The translations under genes and the position numbers were made by a program. 64,000 nucleotides of DNA from Aquilaria yunnanensis. Lineage: Eukaryota; Streptophyta; Magnoliopsida; Malvales; Thymelaeaceae. Each line of letters starts with the position of its first letter. Position 1 is the stretch's first letter. The stretch spans positions 17,731,001 to 17,795,000 of the forward strand of contig CM077594.1 of NCBI GenBank assembly GCA_039654915.1, written 5' to 3'. Positions 1 through 12,700 of this stretch are shown here, piece after piece. The notes under the pieces were generated by a model. That model did not search any database and was not told where the DNA came from. It saw only the letters and a list, made by a program, of their open reading frames with translations.

Positions 1-29
1 TGTTCGGGGTGATAGCACTTCAGCTATCA
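1..29 (-). repeat. Start of 3' LTR of element 1
   Basis: The reverse complement begins TGATAGCTGAAGTGCTATC, the LTR 5' end shared by all copies here. The rest lies left of the window. Confidence 0.85.
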
Positions 30-50
30 CATGCCCCCCCCTCGGGAAGC
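30..50 (-). promoter_or_regulatory. Polypurine tract of element 1
   Basis: On the minus strand a G-rich run followed by GCATG abuts the 3' LTR, as in elements 2 and 3. It would prime plus-strand DNA synthesis. Confidence 0.75.
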
Positions 51-445
51 CGGAGTGGAGAGTTCGGCTAGTGGTCCTTTTGTGAGCACTTTTCAGGACT
101 TGGGGTGTGCCGTTCGCAAGGGAGGCATTTCGCCACCTGGGGGCATGGTTTGTTTGGACAGGTGTTACTTGTTTGCCCTTTGGTGTCCTCGAGATTCGCA
201 ACCTCTTTACTTTTTTCTGCCATAGGTTAGTGGACCGCCATGTTTTGAAATTAGGCGTGTCAGTTTGGGGCGGTGCACCCAAGTTTTCAAGATGTCAGAA
301 AATGTGTCCTAGTTTCTCGTGACGGGCGACACGTGGCAGGTGCTGGTTGGGATGGGTACGTCTTTTCGCGCGCAAGGGGCAATTATGGTGACGTTTCGCC
401 TTCGTGCAGCAATTATGACGCCCTTTCGGCTTCCCCTCCTCGATC

Positions 446-452
446 TATATAA
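446..452 (+). promoter_or_regulatory. TATA box of the antisense gene in element 1
   Basis: TATATAA lies 257 bp before the ATG at 709. Elements 2 and 3 have a TATA at nearly the same distance. Two TGACG-containing repeats (around 388 and 416) lie just upstream. Confidence 0.6.
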
Positions 453-708
453 GCCTCCTCCTGTCATTCTCCTCATTTGTTTTTTTTTGCTCTTACCTTA
501 CTCTCGTTTGCTCTTGCGTCTTCTCTTGCCTTTTTCCTTTTTCCAGCGACGGTTTTTATGGAGGAGCGATTCCCGGCATCTTGCACGACGGCGTCCAGGA
601 ATCCTGATTTCGGCAAGACTTTTGGTGGGTTCTTCCTTCGGTTTCTGCTTTTCTTTTAGCTTCCCGAAGTCATTTTTCTTCTTTCTGAAGTCTCTCTTTT
701 GGTTAGCC

Positions 709-3214
709 ATGTCTTCGGCTATTCTCAAGAGCTAGCAATCTCTTATGTCTCACCCTTGTTGTTCCACTTCTGAAAAATTAGAGAAGTGGACAGCCAAATT
801 TTTTCTTCCCTCCTATGCCACCACAAGGTTACTCCACCTCGGTCATTTCAGCTTTATGAATCGGGACGACGAGGTTACCATTTTTTGAGCCCAACTGAAG
901 GCCGGACTTCGGTATCCTCCAACGAGGATCATTTGCGACTTTTGCCAATTTCATGGCATAGCCGTAAATCAGCTTCCTCCCAACTCGTACTGCTATTTCA
1001 ACGCCTTTCTCTGCATGTGCGGGGTCTTCGGGGTAGAATCTCATTTTATCCTGTTCATGCAGTATTATAAGCTCTATCCGATCCCGAATGGTAGCTTTTA
1101 TTTCATGCTACCTCAGGGATCTGGGAGCAAGAAATTTATGTTCACCTTCACTACCAAGGATAGCTGGCAAGGGTGGCAAAGAAAGTTCTTCTTCCTAAAA
1201 GTTGTGAAGGACTGGTCGTATGTTTCGACTAAGTGGGCTCGGGGAAAGCTGGAGACGGATGTCGTGGATCCCAAGAGGTTGCTAACTCCCAAGTTGGCGG
1301 CGAGGTTTGAGGACTTCGACAGACGTATTCATGCTGTCACCGACTGGGATGCCGAGGTCCCTCCGCGCTCTCTCTACCCCTTCCCCATCATGTGGAAACT
1401 CATGACCGAGGAATGTTCTTTAGGAGTTGGGGGTGGTTAAGGAGCACAAGACGGATCTTGGCATGCCAGCTCCTACTACCGAGGGGAAGGACTCTTGGCT
1501 AGTGAAGCTCCTTCGGAGCTCACTCACTTATGAAGCCTTTTTTGAAAGTAAGTTCCTTTCAAAGTTTTTCAGCATAAGTGCCTATCTAGACTCATCCTGA
1601 TGTTTTCCCTCTTTTTCAGAGATGGGCGACGAGTCTGCTGGCTACTATAAGTCTCTCTTCCTTGGTCAAGCCGAGAAGGGAGAACAAATGAAGAGAAACG
1701 TCTCCAACAGGCGCAAGACTACTGGGAGCGGACCGTCTTCGGCCAAGAAGGCAAAGAAAGATACCCTTCTTCCACCCTCAGAGGATGTGGCGGAGGTCAG
1801 AGGTGTCATTACAACTTCCACGGAGGTTGGTGGTGTCATTGCAACTTCCACCAAAGTTGCAACACTCGCTGAACCTGAAACTCCCGCAGAGGTTCCTGCC
1901 GGGGTGGTCGCTGTTACTGCTTCTCTAAGTCCCGCCACGTCGGTGGATCTTTTGGGCTCTTTGGAAATGAGTCCCTCTGCCGAGGAGTTGGAAAAATGCG
2001 GAAGGGACAAAGGCAAACATGTCCATGCTGACGTGGAAGAGGTCCGGGACTCTGACGACGACGTTGCTGAGGTTGCGCCAGGCTTGTCTCTTATCTCCTT
2101 TTCGGTTTTCGCAATCTCATGGCTTTTTCAGTCAAGGAGTTTTGCCTGATGAGACCCATGTTTTCTATTTTGCAGAGGATTTGGTGCCCTCAGCTTGGAT
2201 GGTTGAGCATGGCCGAAGGCGGGCTTTTCGGGATTCCCACGTCCCAAAAGACAAAGTTCCGATGGAGCCGTTCTGGTCTTTCACGGAGGACATGAATCTG
2301 TTCTCCGATGATTGCCGGGAAATGGCTCCCCAGATGGCGAGGGGCGTACTTACTCAGGCTTCCTTCAAGGCAGTTGCCGAGGAGTGTGCCTCTGAGGATT
2401 CCCTTGCCGCTAGAGTTTCCGAGCATGCCGCTCAGGTGATTCTTCAGGCTCCTTCACTTTTCCTCCTACTTTTTTGGCTTTTCCTTATGTCAATTTCGCT
2501 AAGTACCTTCTTTCTTTGCAGCTTCTGGGGTATAGTGCATACCTTCGGGCTTGGGCAGCAAAGCAGTCTTCAGTCCGAGCTTGGGCCGAAGATAAATTAG
2601 AGAAGGCCAAGGTTTTCTGCGCTAACTCGGTTGTGACGAACATCGAGTTGAGCCGTATAGCCAAGCAGAAGGTTGCCCAGCTTCGGGAGGAGTTCTTGGA
2701 GGGCCAGGAAGATCTCTTGAAGGACTTCTCCAAGAAGATGTCCGATCTTGTTGAGAAGGTTGTGAGCTTAACCTCGGCCAACGAGGCCATTTAGAAGGAG
2801 AGAGAAGAAGAAGCTACTCTTCTAACGAAGGCTCTTGCCGACAAAGCTGAACTTCAAGCAAAGGTCGACTTGCTGAAGAAGGATTCAAAGAAGAAGAAAA
2901 AGGTCAAGGAGTTGGAGAAAGAGGTTGCCAATCTTCAGAACGAGGCGGACGAATTGGACATAGAAAAAGACAAAGCCGTCCAGGTGACGAAGGTTGCCTT
3001 TCAGGACAGCTTCTACCTAGCTCGTCACCAATTTCTGAAGAAATATCCAGACCTCGACCCTTCCTTCTTGGCTGCCCTAGATATTCTTGAGAGTCCTCGA
3101 TGGATTTGGTCGAAAGTTGAGTTCCTCAACCTGCCACTTGCATTTCCTCTTGCACCGAAGGCGGCGGCCAAAGTCATAGGAGTCAAAGCTTCCCATGACA
3201 CCGAGGTCCCTTAG
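709..3214 (+). pseudogene. Antisense Transposase_28-like / coiled-coil gene of element 1 (broken)
   Basis: Opposite-strand gene between integrase and 3' LTR. Inferred exons are 709-1547, 1620-2081, 2176-2435 and 2522-3214, by comparison with the other two copies. Introns 1 and 3 are GT-AG. Intron 2 has a GC donor where the other copies have GT. The N-terminal half matches the Transposase_28 type, with conserved CDFCQFHGIAVNQ and FILFMQYYKLY stretches. Exon 2 is basic and low-complexity, and exon 4 is a Lys/Glu-rich coiled coil. Breaks: stop codons at about 733 and 885, a one-base insertion near 1415-1430 that shifts the frame, and a TAG at 2792-2794. The function of the product is unknown; the family link is from memory of the Pfam domain. 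Confidence 0.75.
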
Positions 3215-3759
3215 ATATTCTAAGGCCTTTGCCTTCTTCTTGTTCTTTGTATTTTTCTTCTTGTAACCTTCTCCTTGTACTAAGACCTTCCTCAATGAAT
3301 TTTCCTTCATAATTTGGTCAAGTCTTTTGAGTAATTTTTCCCTGTTATCCCGACCACTTTCGGTCAAGGGACTTCGGAAAGGTACGAGCAATTTTTGTTT
3401 CCTAACTGTCCAGACCTCTTTCGGTCAAGGGACTTCGAAAAGGTACATTTTGCTCGTTTCATCGGCCATCCTTCGGGTAAACCCTTTTTGTTTCCGAAGT
3501 TTACTTAGGCAAGTTTTAGCTTGTCTTTGTCGGCCGTACTCGATGGACTTCACCTTTTTTGGGCATATAACCCAGTCATCCTTAGAAGGAAAATAAGACT
3601 TTTCGGGAGTCAATGGACTTCACCCTTTTTTGGGTGTATAACCCAGTTATCTTTGGAAGGAAAACAAGACTTTCGGGAGCGTGTGCTTCAGCTTTCTTCG
3701 ACGAGTACTTTCAGATAGGGGAAAACTTCTGTACTTAGAGAAATTTCTCATCTAAAATT

Positions 3760-4660
3760 CTAAGTATAGAATTTCTTTAAGGCATCTGAATGCCATGCAT
3801 TTTCCAGTTTTCCTTCTTCGGCGTCACCAAGCTTGTATACTCCCTTTCGGACCTTGTCTAGGACCAAATAAGGCCCCTTCCCGTTTGGCCAAAGTACCCC
3901 ATGGGATGGTTTTCGAGGTTCAGACTCGGCCTTTCGGAGGATGAGGTCTTCTTCCATTATTCTTTTTGGCCTATCATGCAGGTTTGCATTTATGGTCACC
4001 TTTTGCTGAAAGGCCTTTCTTCTGAGCTCGGCCATTTCTCAGTGTTCGTCAACTAGGTCAAGCTTAGTCTTCAACCCGAGGTCGTTTCCTCTTTCGCCGA
4101 ACACCTGTATTCTAACTGATGGCCGTATTACTCTGATGGGGATAATGGCCTCTGTACTGGAGATAAGTGAGAAAAGTGTCTCCCCCGTGGCCCCTCAGGG
4201 AGTTGTCCGAAGACTTCTCAGTACAGTAGGAAGTTTTCCTGGCCTTTTCCCCTTGTTTCCCCCAACCTATTTTGTAGTCCCTTTTTTATAGCTGTGTTGG
4301 CTACCTGCACTTGTTTGTTGCTCTGGGGCTGAGCTAGTGGGTCGAAGTGTGTTTTTATTTCGAAGTCGGTGACGAATTCTTGGAATCCCTCATCCATAGA
4401 CTGGGATCCATCATCGGCCATTATCACCGTCGGTATGCCAAATCTGCATATCATGTTCTTCTAGACGAACTTTTGTATATCTTTTGCCGGAATAGTTGCT
4501 AGGGGCTCTACCTCCACCCACTTAGTGAAGTAGTCTGCTGCTACTACGCAGAATTTCACTTCTTCGGGTGTTATCGGGAGTGGCCCGGTGAGGTCTTTGC
4601 CCCATACTGCTAATGGGCAAAGGTAATCTTCTGGGGTTATCCACACCAAAGGCAGCCTTT
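3760..4660 (-). pseudogene. Integrase remnant of element 1
   Basis: Minus-strand fragments read as integrase. 4461-4649 contains the first catalytic Asp region (WGKDLTGPLP) and VAADYFTKWVEVEP. 4218-4454 contains ADDGSQS, where intact copies have ADNGSQF, and QSNKQVQVANTA, where intact copies have [12 protein letters not shown]. The third catalytic residue is therefore Glu changed to Gln. 3760-4035 is the C-terminal part ending in WHSDALKKFYT. Stops separate the pieces, so it cannot encode a working integrase. Confidence 0.85.
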
Positions 4661-4779
4661 AGGTGCTGGTGTGTCTCTGGCAATTTTCACACCTTCTGGA
4701 CGAATTGTCCTGCACCCTTTTTACCAGTACATCTTTGTAGCGGATTTGCGTAGCCCTGCCGGTATAATTCCTCCTTAAT

Positions 4780-5330
4780 TAGGGGACATCGTCCGGAATA
4801 TCTTCGCATTTTTCGTCACTTCATGAGGATTTTTGGGACTCTTTGGTTGCGAGATACCTCTTTGTAGGGTCTTTCCACCCTTTGTCCGAGGTTGCTATAC
4901 TCAGCCTTCCCATGCTCGGATGGCCCATCACATTGGTAACCACATTTGATTGCTCCGGTGGCCTCTCTGCCCTCGGGCTCCCGAGGGGCTACTCAAGCAC
5001 CTTGATGTTCTGTGCTCGGGGTTCCACGGAGTTTCCATTCTAGATCTACCTTTGCTCGGTTTCCTTCGTTGGTTTCAGCATTTTCTACTCATGGGATTTC
5101 GACAACGAAGTCTGCCAGTGCCTAGGCTTTCATTGCCCTTCTAGGCTCGTACGTGCTACAGTATTCTCTGAGCTCGATGCACCCTTTTGATGATCTTCCC
5201 CAAATGCTCTACCCTTTTCATGATGTCGCCCCGAGGCGAGTTACTCTGGACAGTGGTAGCGTGACCTTGGAAGTAGAGTCATAGCCTTCTTCCTGCAAAT
5301 AATAAGGTGTAGATGGCTTTTTTGGGTAAT
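4780..5330 (-). pseudogene. RNase H / second RNase H remnant of element 1
   Basis: The minus strand carries KKAIYTLLFAGRRL near 5310, matching the RNase H connection of elements 2 and 3 (QKAIYALVLAGRRLRPYF). Frameshifted pieces of the archaeal-type RNase H and the integrase zinc finger follow. The segment is compressed relative to the intact copies and has many stops. Confidence 0.65.
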
Positions 5331-5760
5331 GGGCATATGCCCTTGTTGCCGAAGAAACGGCAACTTTTCTTTGGGTGCAGAACTCCTTCGACGGGGAGCT
5401 CGGGGTCGTTTCGACCCTGCTTCTCTCGCAGGTTGCGTTCTGAAGGGTATGTTTCCCGTCGAGGACTCATCTTTGTTGATCTCTCCTTCCGAACTCCCGT
5501 GAGTTGACATGGGATCCTTCTCCCGACGAGGTACTGGTCAGGAGGGCCTTCGGCCCAAATTTAGCTGCGGCCATCTTCGGTCTAACTGCTGCGTCACTAC
5601 AGCCACGACAGGGCGTGAGAACTCACACAGGAAGCCTATGGTAGTAGTCAGAGGACGTTCGTCCTAGGGCACGGAAGTCCCTGCTGCAGTCGTTCAGTTA
5701 CCGGTTGAACCTCTGGCGCGGACGGGGACCTAGAAAGTCCTTTGTCCTTAGAACGCCGAG
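5331..5760 (-). pseudogene. gag N-terminal remnant of element 1
   Basis: The minus strand has KTRRSKDKGLSRSPSAPEVQ just after the PBS, then an Arg/Ser-rich segment, parallel to the start of gag in elements 2 and 3. The gag core, zinc knuckle, protease and RT are absent: the sequence jumps into RNase H at about 5320-5330. Confidence 0.75.
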
Positions 5761-5785
5761 TTTTCAACAATGGCGACCTGGGAGT

Positions 5786-5806
5786 GATTTCCCACAGACG
5801 GCGCCA
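5786..5806 (-). promoter_or_regulatory. Primer binding site of element 1
   Basis: The minus strand reads TGGCGCCGTCTGTGGGAAAT, starting two bases after the LTR end. TGGCGCC is typical of Tat/Athila elements. I did not determine which tRNA it matches. Confidence 0.8.
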
Positions 5807-5808
5807 AA

Positions 5809-6770
5809 TGATGGCGATGAGGGCCATCAGCATCTCCATTGTGTGTCGTGGAGAATGCAGTAGGAACTTCCAGAGATGTAGGCGAGCCCTGAAAGAATGT
5901 GCTCTGTGTGGATTACCTGTGATAGCCGGCAGCATCTTCGCGTGGCAGGTACGGTGAGGCCAAGAAGGACTTCCGATATGAGAGAGAGGTCAGAAATGGG
6001 GATTCCTCAGGAGGACTGGCCTGAAACACTCAGAAAACAAGGGTTAAGAGGTCCCCGGAGTGATTTTCCGGGGAGGAGCCTCCGCCGCCCAAGTCAATGC
6101 TTTAGGAAGGGTGAAGAGAGAGAGCAACCAGTAGCAGAGAGTCTTGCCTGTCGCTGTTTTCTTTTGAGGACTGGAAGGAGAGGATTTAGAGCGGAGAGAG
6201 GAGAGAGAGAGGTCCCTCTGCCTGTGACCATTCCTCTAGTATATATAGGAGGGGGTGAGCCCTTCATATTGCAGCATGTGCATGGATGAACACCATCCGT
6301 ACTTCTAGGCGTGGGGGACCCCTAGCCGCCTGCAGGCTCCTCGAGCCACGAGCTGTGATAATCATAGCCCTACATGACAGGACGTAAGCAGTGGTGACGC
6401 GTCAAAGTACCTGCGAGAACGGCGTGTAGGGTGTACGGGAGTAATGTCAGAGGCTCCTTGATGGCTCCTGCTGTACCTTTGAGGTCCCCTTGGTTGATGT
6501 CTCACTTCGGAGTGATGGACCTTTTCTTGGAGTCGCAGTGGTACTTCGGGGCATTTCCTGGCTCCGAAGTTAGCCCTTCAGGGGACTTTCACCTACAGAA
6601 GGTGGCTGGCACTTCTCCCCGAACCTGACTCGGTCGCCTTCCCGATGGAGGTGATACGGTAGTTTCCCGAGGTTGGTATTGGCGGGGTGCCGAGGTCGCG
6701 TGCCTCAGGCGTTTGGCTCCCTCCTTTCCGGGGTCCTTAGGTGTTCGGGGCGATAACATTTTGGCTATCA
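5809..6770 (-). repeat. 5' LTR of element 1 (962 bp)
   Basis: Begins TGATAGCC at 6770 and ends ...CATCA at 5809 on the minus strand, immediately before the PBS. It contains a TATA-like TATATATA at 6240-6247 on the minus strand. It is longer than the LTRs of elements 2 (886/858) and 3 (751/751). Confidence 0.85.
6240..6247 (-). promoter_or_regulatory. TATA box in 5' LTR of element 1
   Basis: TATATATA on the minus strand in a position comparable to the TATA boxes of the other LTRs. Likely promoter for the genomic RNA. Confidence 0.55.
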
Positions 6771-9700
6771 CATATGAATGCATTTGATAAAATATTAAAA
6801 AATAACACATTTTTTTTTATGACTGGAACTATACTTTTTATTGAACGGAATAACACAATAATCATTCTTAAAAGAATTTGTACAATTTCTCTCTTATTCT
6901 CTTCCTTCTTTTTGCCTACTAATAATTTAATTGTGTGTTTTGTTTAATAACATAGACCAAGCTTAAAGGATGCACATTTTTGTGAGGAGAGATGCTTTGC
7001 TCATTCCTAAAAAAAATTCTTTAGTTCAATTGCCATCTTAGTAGCGACCAACCTTTCGAAATTACCATTAAAATACTTAACTCCATAAACTTTGCCCTCT
7101 TTGTAGCTCCACTTCTTGCTAACTCCAATGTCCTGTAAAAATATGCATGTGGTATCCCAATTAAATGTAACCCAATTCTACTCAAAGTACATAAAAGGTG
7201 AAAATGAAAGTAGAATCAAGAAACCCACTTGATATTAAGGCTATTCTACAAAGAATTGAAGAAATAAGCCTTCTCTAACATCCAATTTAGTTTTTTCACT
7301 CTTTTTCTATTAAGTAACATGTAGCTGACTTGAATCAAGTTTAAAAAAAAAAAGCTATAAATAGAATAAAAAAATCTCCAGAAAATCACAACTAACCCAT
7401 TATAGACCTCCCTTAACAAATTAATTAAATAAAAATGATCATCAAAACCAATTGTTGAAGTTGAACCCATTTTTAAAATTCTCTACTGATCTGGTAATTT
7501 GATTAAAGGTCAGAAAACTTATGACTCTGATGATGGAGAAATTGAACTAGACATCGTAGAGGTAGTAGAGCTTAGCTGCCTTTCAACTTCCTCTTTAAGA
7601 ACTTGGACATCTACAAGTTAGTAGGTTGGATTTGGAGCTTAATCAGCTCCATTTCATCTAATTTCTTGAAATTAAGCTTGAATATAAGTTTGATTTCTCT
7701 AATTATGAGCTTGGCAGAAGAGTAGCAGGCTTGGAGGAGCTAAAAGAATGAAGGTTGGTGGCAGTGGCCTAGTGAATGGCTAATTGTAAATATGTTGAAA
7801 GTGATGCAAGTCCAATTCGAAGCTCGACGAGTTTAGCTTCACTTCTATGCTCATTGTCAGTACTTCAATTTGCTCTTGTAATGGTTTTGACGAGGACGAT
7901 GAGAATAAAAGAAGATTAGGCAATAGACAGAAGATAGAGGTTAGATAATGGTGGAAAAAGAAGTTATAGTGGCAAACTTGTAAATAAACTAAAGTTATGG
8001 GTGTAGTGTGTAGGTCAAGAGTATTTTATCCTAAGTTAAAAATCAAATGCTACCACCACCATCAAAATTTATAAGTCTTACCCAAAAAATCATAACCTCC
8101 AAGACTCAAAAGGAAAGGTACGTATAGTAAAATTCTAGCCTTAATCCCCCATTTAAATATTTTCAATGCACTTTTTTAGCACCAATTCTTTAGTCCATAA
8201 ATCACTTTTCTTTCATCCATTCCTCTGATCCTTAGTCATGTCAAGTTTCTCTAAAATACCCAACGCTAGCTCATCACAATAATCCACAGATCCCTCAGTA
8301 AGAATAGCACAAGAATCCGAAGTCTTAATATATAATCTTTTTGTCTTAATCTAAATACCTAGTATTTTTTATACCAAAAGTTTTGATATCAACCAGGAAC
8401 TCACACAATCATGTTCCCTTGGAACCTTTTGCATGGGTAAATCAAACTTACAATCCCATGCTCTTAAGACTTATCCACTGATTTTAAAATTGGTGGGATC
8501 TTAGGAAAACTTAAGTAAGTATTTGGAGAATTATTTTTCCTCACACAATAAATATTAACTTTTTTAGTAAATTTAAGACCAACACTAGAAAAAGATGCCT
8601 CGGTGTTTGATGAAGATTTTGATCCAATATCACCCTTTTAAGTTTCTTTATAAAGCCAACCAAACTTATGCATAGGCCAACAATTTTCTAACACTACTGT
8701 ACATACTTACAAGCACACGCGTGCGCGTGCATTCGTGCGTTGATACATAATTTTAGGATAAAAACATTAAATTTATTTATTTTTGTCTTTTTTTGAATGT
8801 GTTCTAACTATTTTGATCATAATTTCTTAGAAAAACAGTATATATATATATACGAAAGAAAACATTTTTGTATGAAAATATATGATTTTAAAAATTAAAA
8901 AACAAATAACATCAATATTTATGTCAAAGTATTTTTGCTAATTATATTTTATCATTTTATATATGTATCGATGTGTTATATTAATGTAAAATGAAAAAAA
9001 AAATCTCTAACTCATGTACCATGGTATACCTTGAGTGTATAACTTGGTATTAGCGGTAAATTGAAAAAACATTCAAAAAAATATCAGTACACAAAGTACC
9101 ACGATCTACCACATGAATAAATAACAAACCACAAAAATTCGTGTATCACATACACATGGTAAGTGGTAAATCGCATAAAATACCATGGTACCCTGCAAAA
9201 TTGAATATCTTGATTCTAGCCTTGATTGCCATACTAAAAATATACTCCATTATCCCAATATTTTCACGCATTTGTTTATTCACATAAATTAATTATATTT
9301 TAAAATTCCACATCATGACATATTATTTTAACTTTAAATATATATAAGATAAATTATTTACATCACTTTATTAAACATATTTTTATAAAGATTTTTGTTA
9401 TTTAAACATAAAAAATAAAAAAAATTTCTAATGAAATATTTTGGAAATTTTGAATACTCCAAAATGGTAAGTATGGCAATTAATTTTGAATGGAAGGAGG
9501 ACTAAATACTGAAGAGGGAAAAGTGTTAATTATTCATTACTACATTGAGTTTAAACCTATATATTCTTTAAAATTTTTAAATTAGTTTGACAAGTATCAG
9601 TGTGATTAGTATAAATATTACAAGTATAAACAAGTTGACCCAAGCTTAGACTTCTTAAGCTTAAGTTCGGCTTGATTCATTTTTTCTGTAGATGGGCCTT

Positions 9701-12700
9701 AAAGTATTAGCTTAAACTCAACTTAAGGGTTCAATAGCCTCTACATAATTGAGACTAATTAGAATTTTTGAACTTAGGGGATTATCAGCTATTATACCAA
9801 ACTTCAAGGGGTAATGTTAATTGACCCTAAATAGATAGGTATAACTATAACTAAACTTGAGGGGATATCTAAGTACAATAACCCTTTTAGCATAAGAATA
9901 GTCAAAACCTTGATAACTTTCCAACTTGAACACTTGAGGTTTGAAGCTAGACTCAATAAAGTATCAATATATAATTGAGCTTTATCTCAAATTCAAACTT
10001 GATAAAGCTTAGCGTAGTAAGATGAAAACCCAATGTGAACTTGACTTCCTTGTTGTAGACTTGATTCTTTTATAATCCAAATAAAAATTGTCATGTAATA
10101 TGTCAAAATAGTATTGGACTTTATGAGATTTTTTTCCTAGCATTTTAAAAATATTTATATAAAAAATGATGTCTAAGTGAAATTTTAGGCTCAAGAAATA
10201 GAGGTAATGACTAAACTCATAGCCAAACGGCAACATTAAAAGTCCCATGAGTAGTGTATCTAGGGAGAATCCTCCAATGCCAAAGCTAGTCGAGTAACTG
10301 AAAGGTAGCTAGTAAGACATTTAGAGAGTGATGTGAATGTTACTAGGGTTTTCCGTAAAATCCTTTATATAGGTACAATTCCTTATCTTTCTAGGTAAGC
10401 ATTTCCATTTGAGTTGGTTGTAATACCGTTAATAAGGTTGTTACCCACTCCGGGGTAGTCTAATTATGGTGCCAAATTTGTGCATTTAAAACTCCCAGGA
10501 TTGGTATGTTCTATAGGCCATTAGAATAATACCCTTAGTATGCATACCCAAGTGACCATCTTGGGCACTATGTAAATGCATGCATATTGGTCCAACCAAT
10601 ACACACATATTCACATTTTATGCACACCATGACAGCAAAGAAGGAAAACACTAGCACAAGTCTTAATATTGGCTACCACACATTAGACAATCTTATTAAG
10701 TGTAAGTAAACAGCCACTGCACTTGAAACTTCTTCTAAAAAATTGTATTAATCTAGTCATGTAACCCCCTATTTTCTTTGCTTCACTATCAAGTAGAGTC
10801 TTTAAGAAAACCAAGGAATTTAGCTTTACATCAATAGACCACATATGGACCATGTTATGGATTTTTTAAATTAGTTACAAAATTCTGATCAAATGAACAG
10901 TAACTTAGCCAACTTTGCAACGTCATATCTTTGGCTACAAGACTCCAAATTCATAAATTAAAATCCCAATTCAACCTCTAGATGTACTCTAGGTGTGGCC
11001 AAAATTTAATACCAAGATTCATTCTACACAGGGAGATATAGAACTTTGAGTGTAGAGTTGAAATTCTGGTCACTTTATGACCATTTTGCTCATACAAAAT
11101 TTCATAAGTGTGCAAACACTTCATTCACAAAGGGTAAGCCTTTCAATGCTATCCTATACATGTCTAATACACATAGGAATTATATACTCTAACATCTAGC
11201 AACTTTATATGGCCAAAACAGAATTTATAAGTAAGCAGCCTATCATTCACACTTAGGCAACTTTGCACCACATCACATACATTGCCAAAACATTACTCAA
11301 ATGTTCACATATTTGTCTCATTTTACATACACTACTTGTACATGAATACATGCACTACATAATGGTCTTAACCCAGCTAACTATGCACCCAAAGTTACAG
11401 TAGTGCCTGAGACACAATGGACTCCAGAAACAAGATGTTGGATAGCTGCTGTATATCACAATAAACACCATAACTAAAAATACCAAATGTGCTCCTAAAA
11501 TCACAAAACTTTCCAAATCACAACTAGATACATGGAAGTTAAAATAACTAAATTTTAGATCAAAACTCAAATGAAAAAGGTTAGTTTGAATATGATTTTT
11601 CTGCTGGACCTGAAATGGCAGAATTGAGGGGAGTAAGTTTCATTGTGAAACTTAGTGAGGGAAACACTTGGTTTCTTAAGGAAATGTGACCCTTATTAAA
11701 ACCTGCATCCAACGACACTAAAATACAAAACCACAATACATATATACAAGATATAGCAATCAAATGCAACAGCCATTGATAACCAACAAACACATGAAAT
11801 GCGGCAGCAACGTAAACCATAAGTTAGTCCATAAAACATGCAATAAACTTAAGTAAATCACTATAGCAGCCCTCCTCAAGCTAATGCTTGGTCTTAGGAG
11901 GATTTTAACACTAGTTAGCACTAACTTTGAGCTCTAGAAACCCTCACTTCATTGCCATCATTGTGCACTTCACACTAGGCCACAAAACTTTTAATAAGTG
12001 CACTCCCCTCACTAAGCTTAGTTCATCAAGCTCATGCCTCTCTTGCAAGCTTAGCCTTAGCTCCGTGGATGCTTGAAAATACAATAAACAATCCATGAGA
12101 ACAAGAGAACCCTTACCAAGATGAGTATGACAAATTTGAAGCTTGATCTGTGAAGTATTCAAGCAATAGCTCTAGTTTGCTTCCTTTTGCCTTCAATTTC
12201 AATCTTAGAGGTTTGGTGGCTATGTAGGAACTATGGAAGAAGTGTTGAGGAGGGTGGTGGCTGGTTGGGTTGAATATGAGAGAAGAAAAATTGAGTTTGG
12301 CTTCTTAAATTAGCTTTAGGACATTAAACATCTTTAGCCTTAATCATGCTTTATGTTATTTTCTTTGCCCATAAGCATGATTTCTTTGTCCTAAACTTAT
12401 TGGCCCACATTTTTCCCACCTTTTTGACTATTTATCAAGCCATAGCCGCCTCCCCCATGGTGGGATAACCCCACAATTCTACCCTTTAACTTAAGTCAAA
12501 AAGCTTGAACACCTTAAGGTTTACACTAAGACATTAAGGTCCTTAATGCCTTTAATATTTCCTTTGTCCAAACTTATCTTCCATGAGCAATTTGGTCTTC
12601 TAATAGCACTTTCATACTATTCATATCATTCCCATAACTTTCCAAGGCTTTTTCTTGAGAGTTTTGCAATTAAGTATCCAAATTTCCAAAACCTTGCAAA

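Larger units (their letters stand above)
1..6770 (-). mobile_element. Tat-type Ty3/gypsy retrotransposon, element 1 (decayed, cut by window edge)
   Basis: Reverse-oriented LTR retrotransposon. Reading on the minus strand: 5' LTR (6770 to 5809), PBS, short gag remnant, RNase H remnant, integrase, an opposite-strand gene (709-3214), polypurine tract, and the first 29 bases of the 3' LTR at the window start. It belongs to the same family as elements 2 and 3, sharing the LTR 5' end TGATAGC...GCTATC, the PBS beginning TGGCGCC and the same antisense gene. The gag core, protease and RT are missing by internal deletion, and the rest is full of stops and frameshifts, so it is non-autonomous. The flank after 6770 reads CATAT, so the 5-bp target duplication should be CATAT on the far side, outside the window. 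Confidence 0.9.

Noticed and set aside
8716..8745. Alternating GC tract as a regulatory Z-DNA site
   Set aside because: Only about 15 bases long and far from any gene; noted in the intergenic entry but no function supported.
11355..12162. Minus-strand ORFs of 71-79 codons as genes
   Set aside because: Composition is unremarkable, no motifs, and no splice-linked neighbours; likely chance or old repeat.
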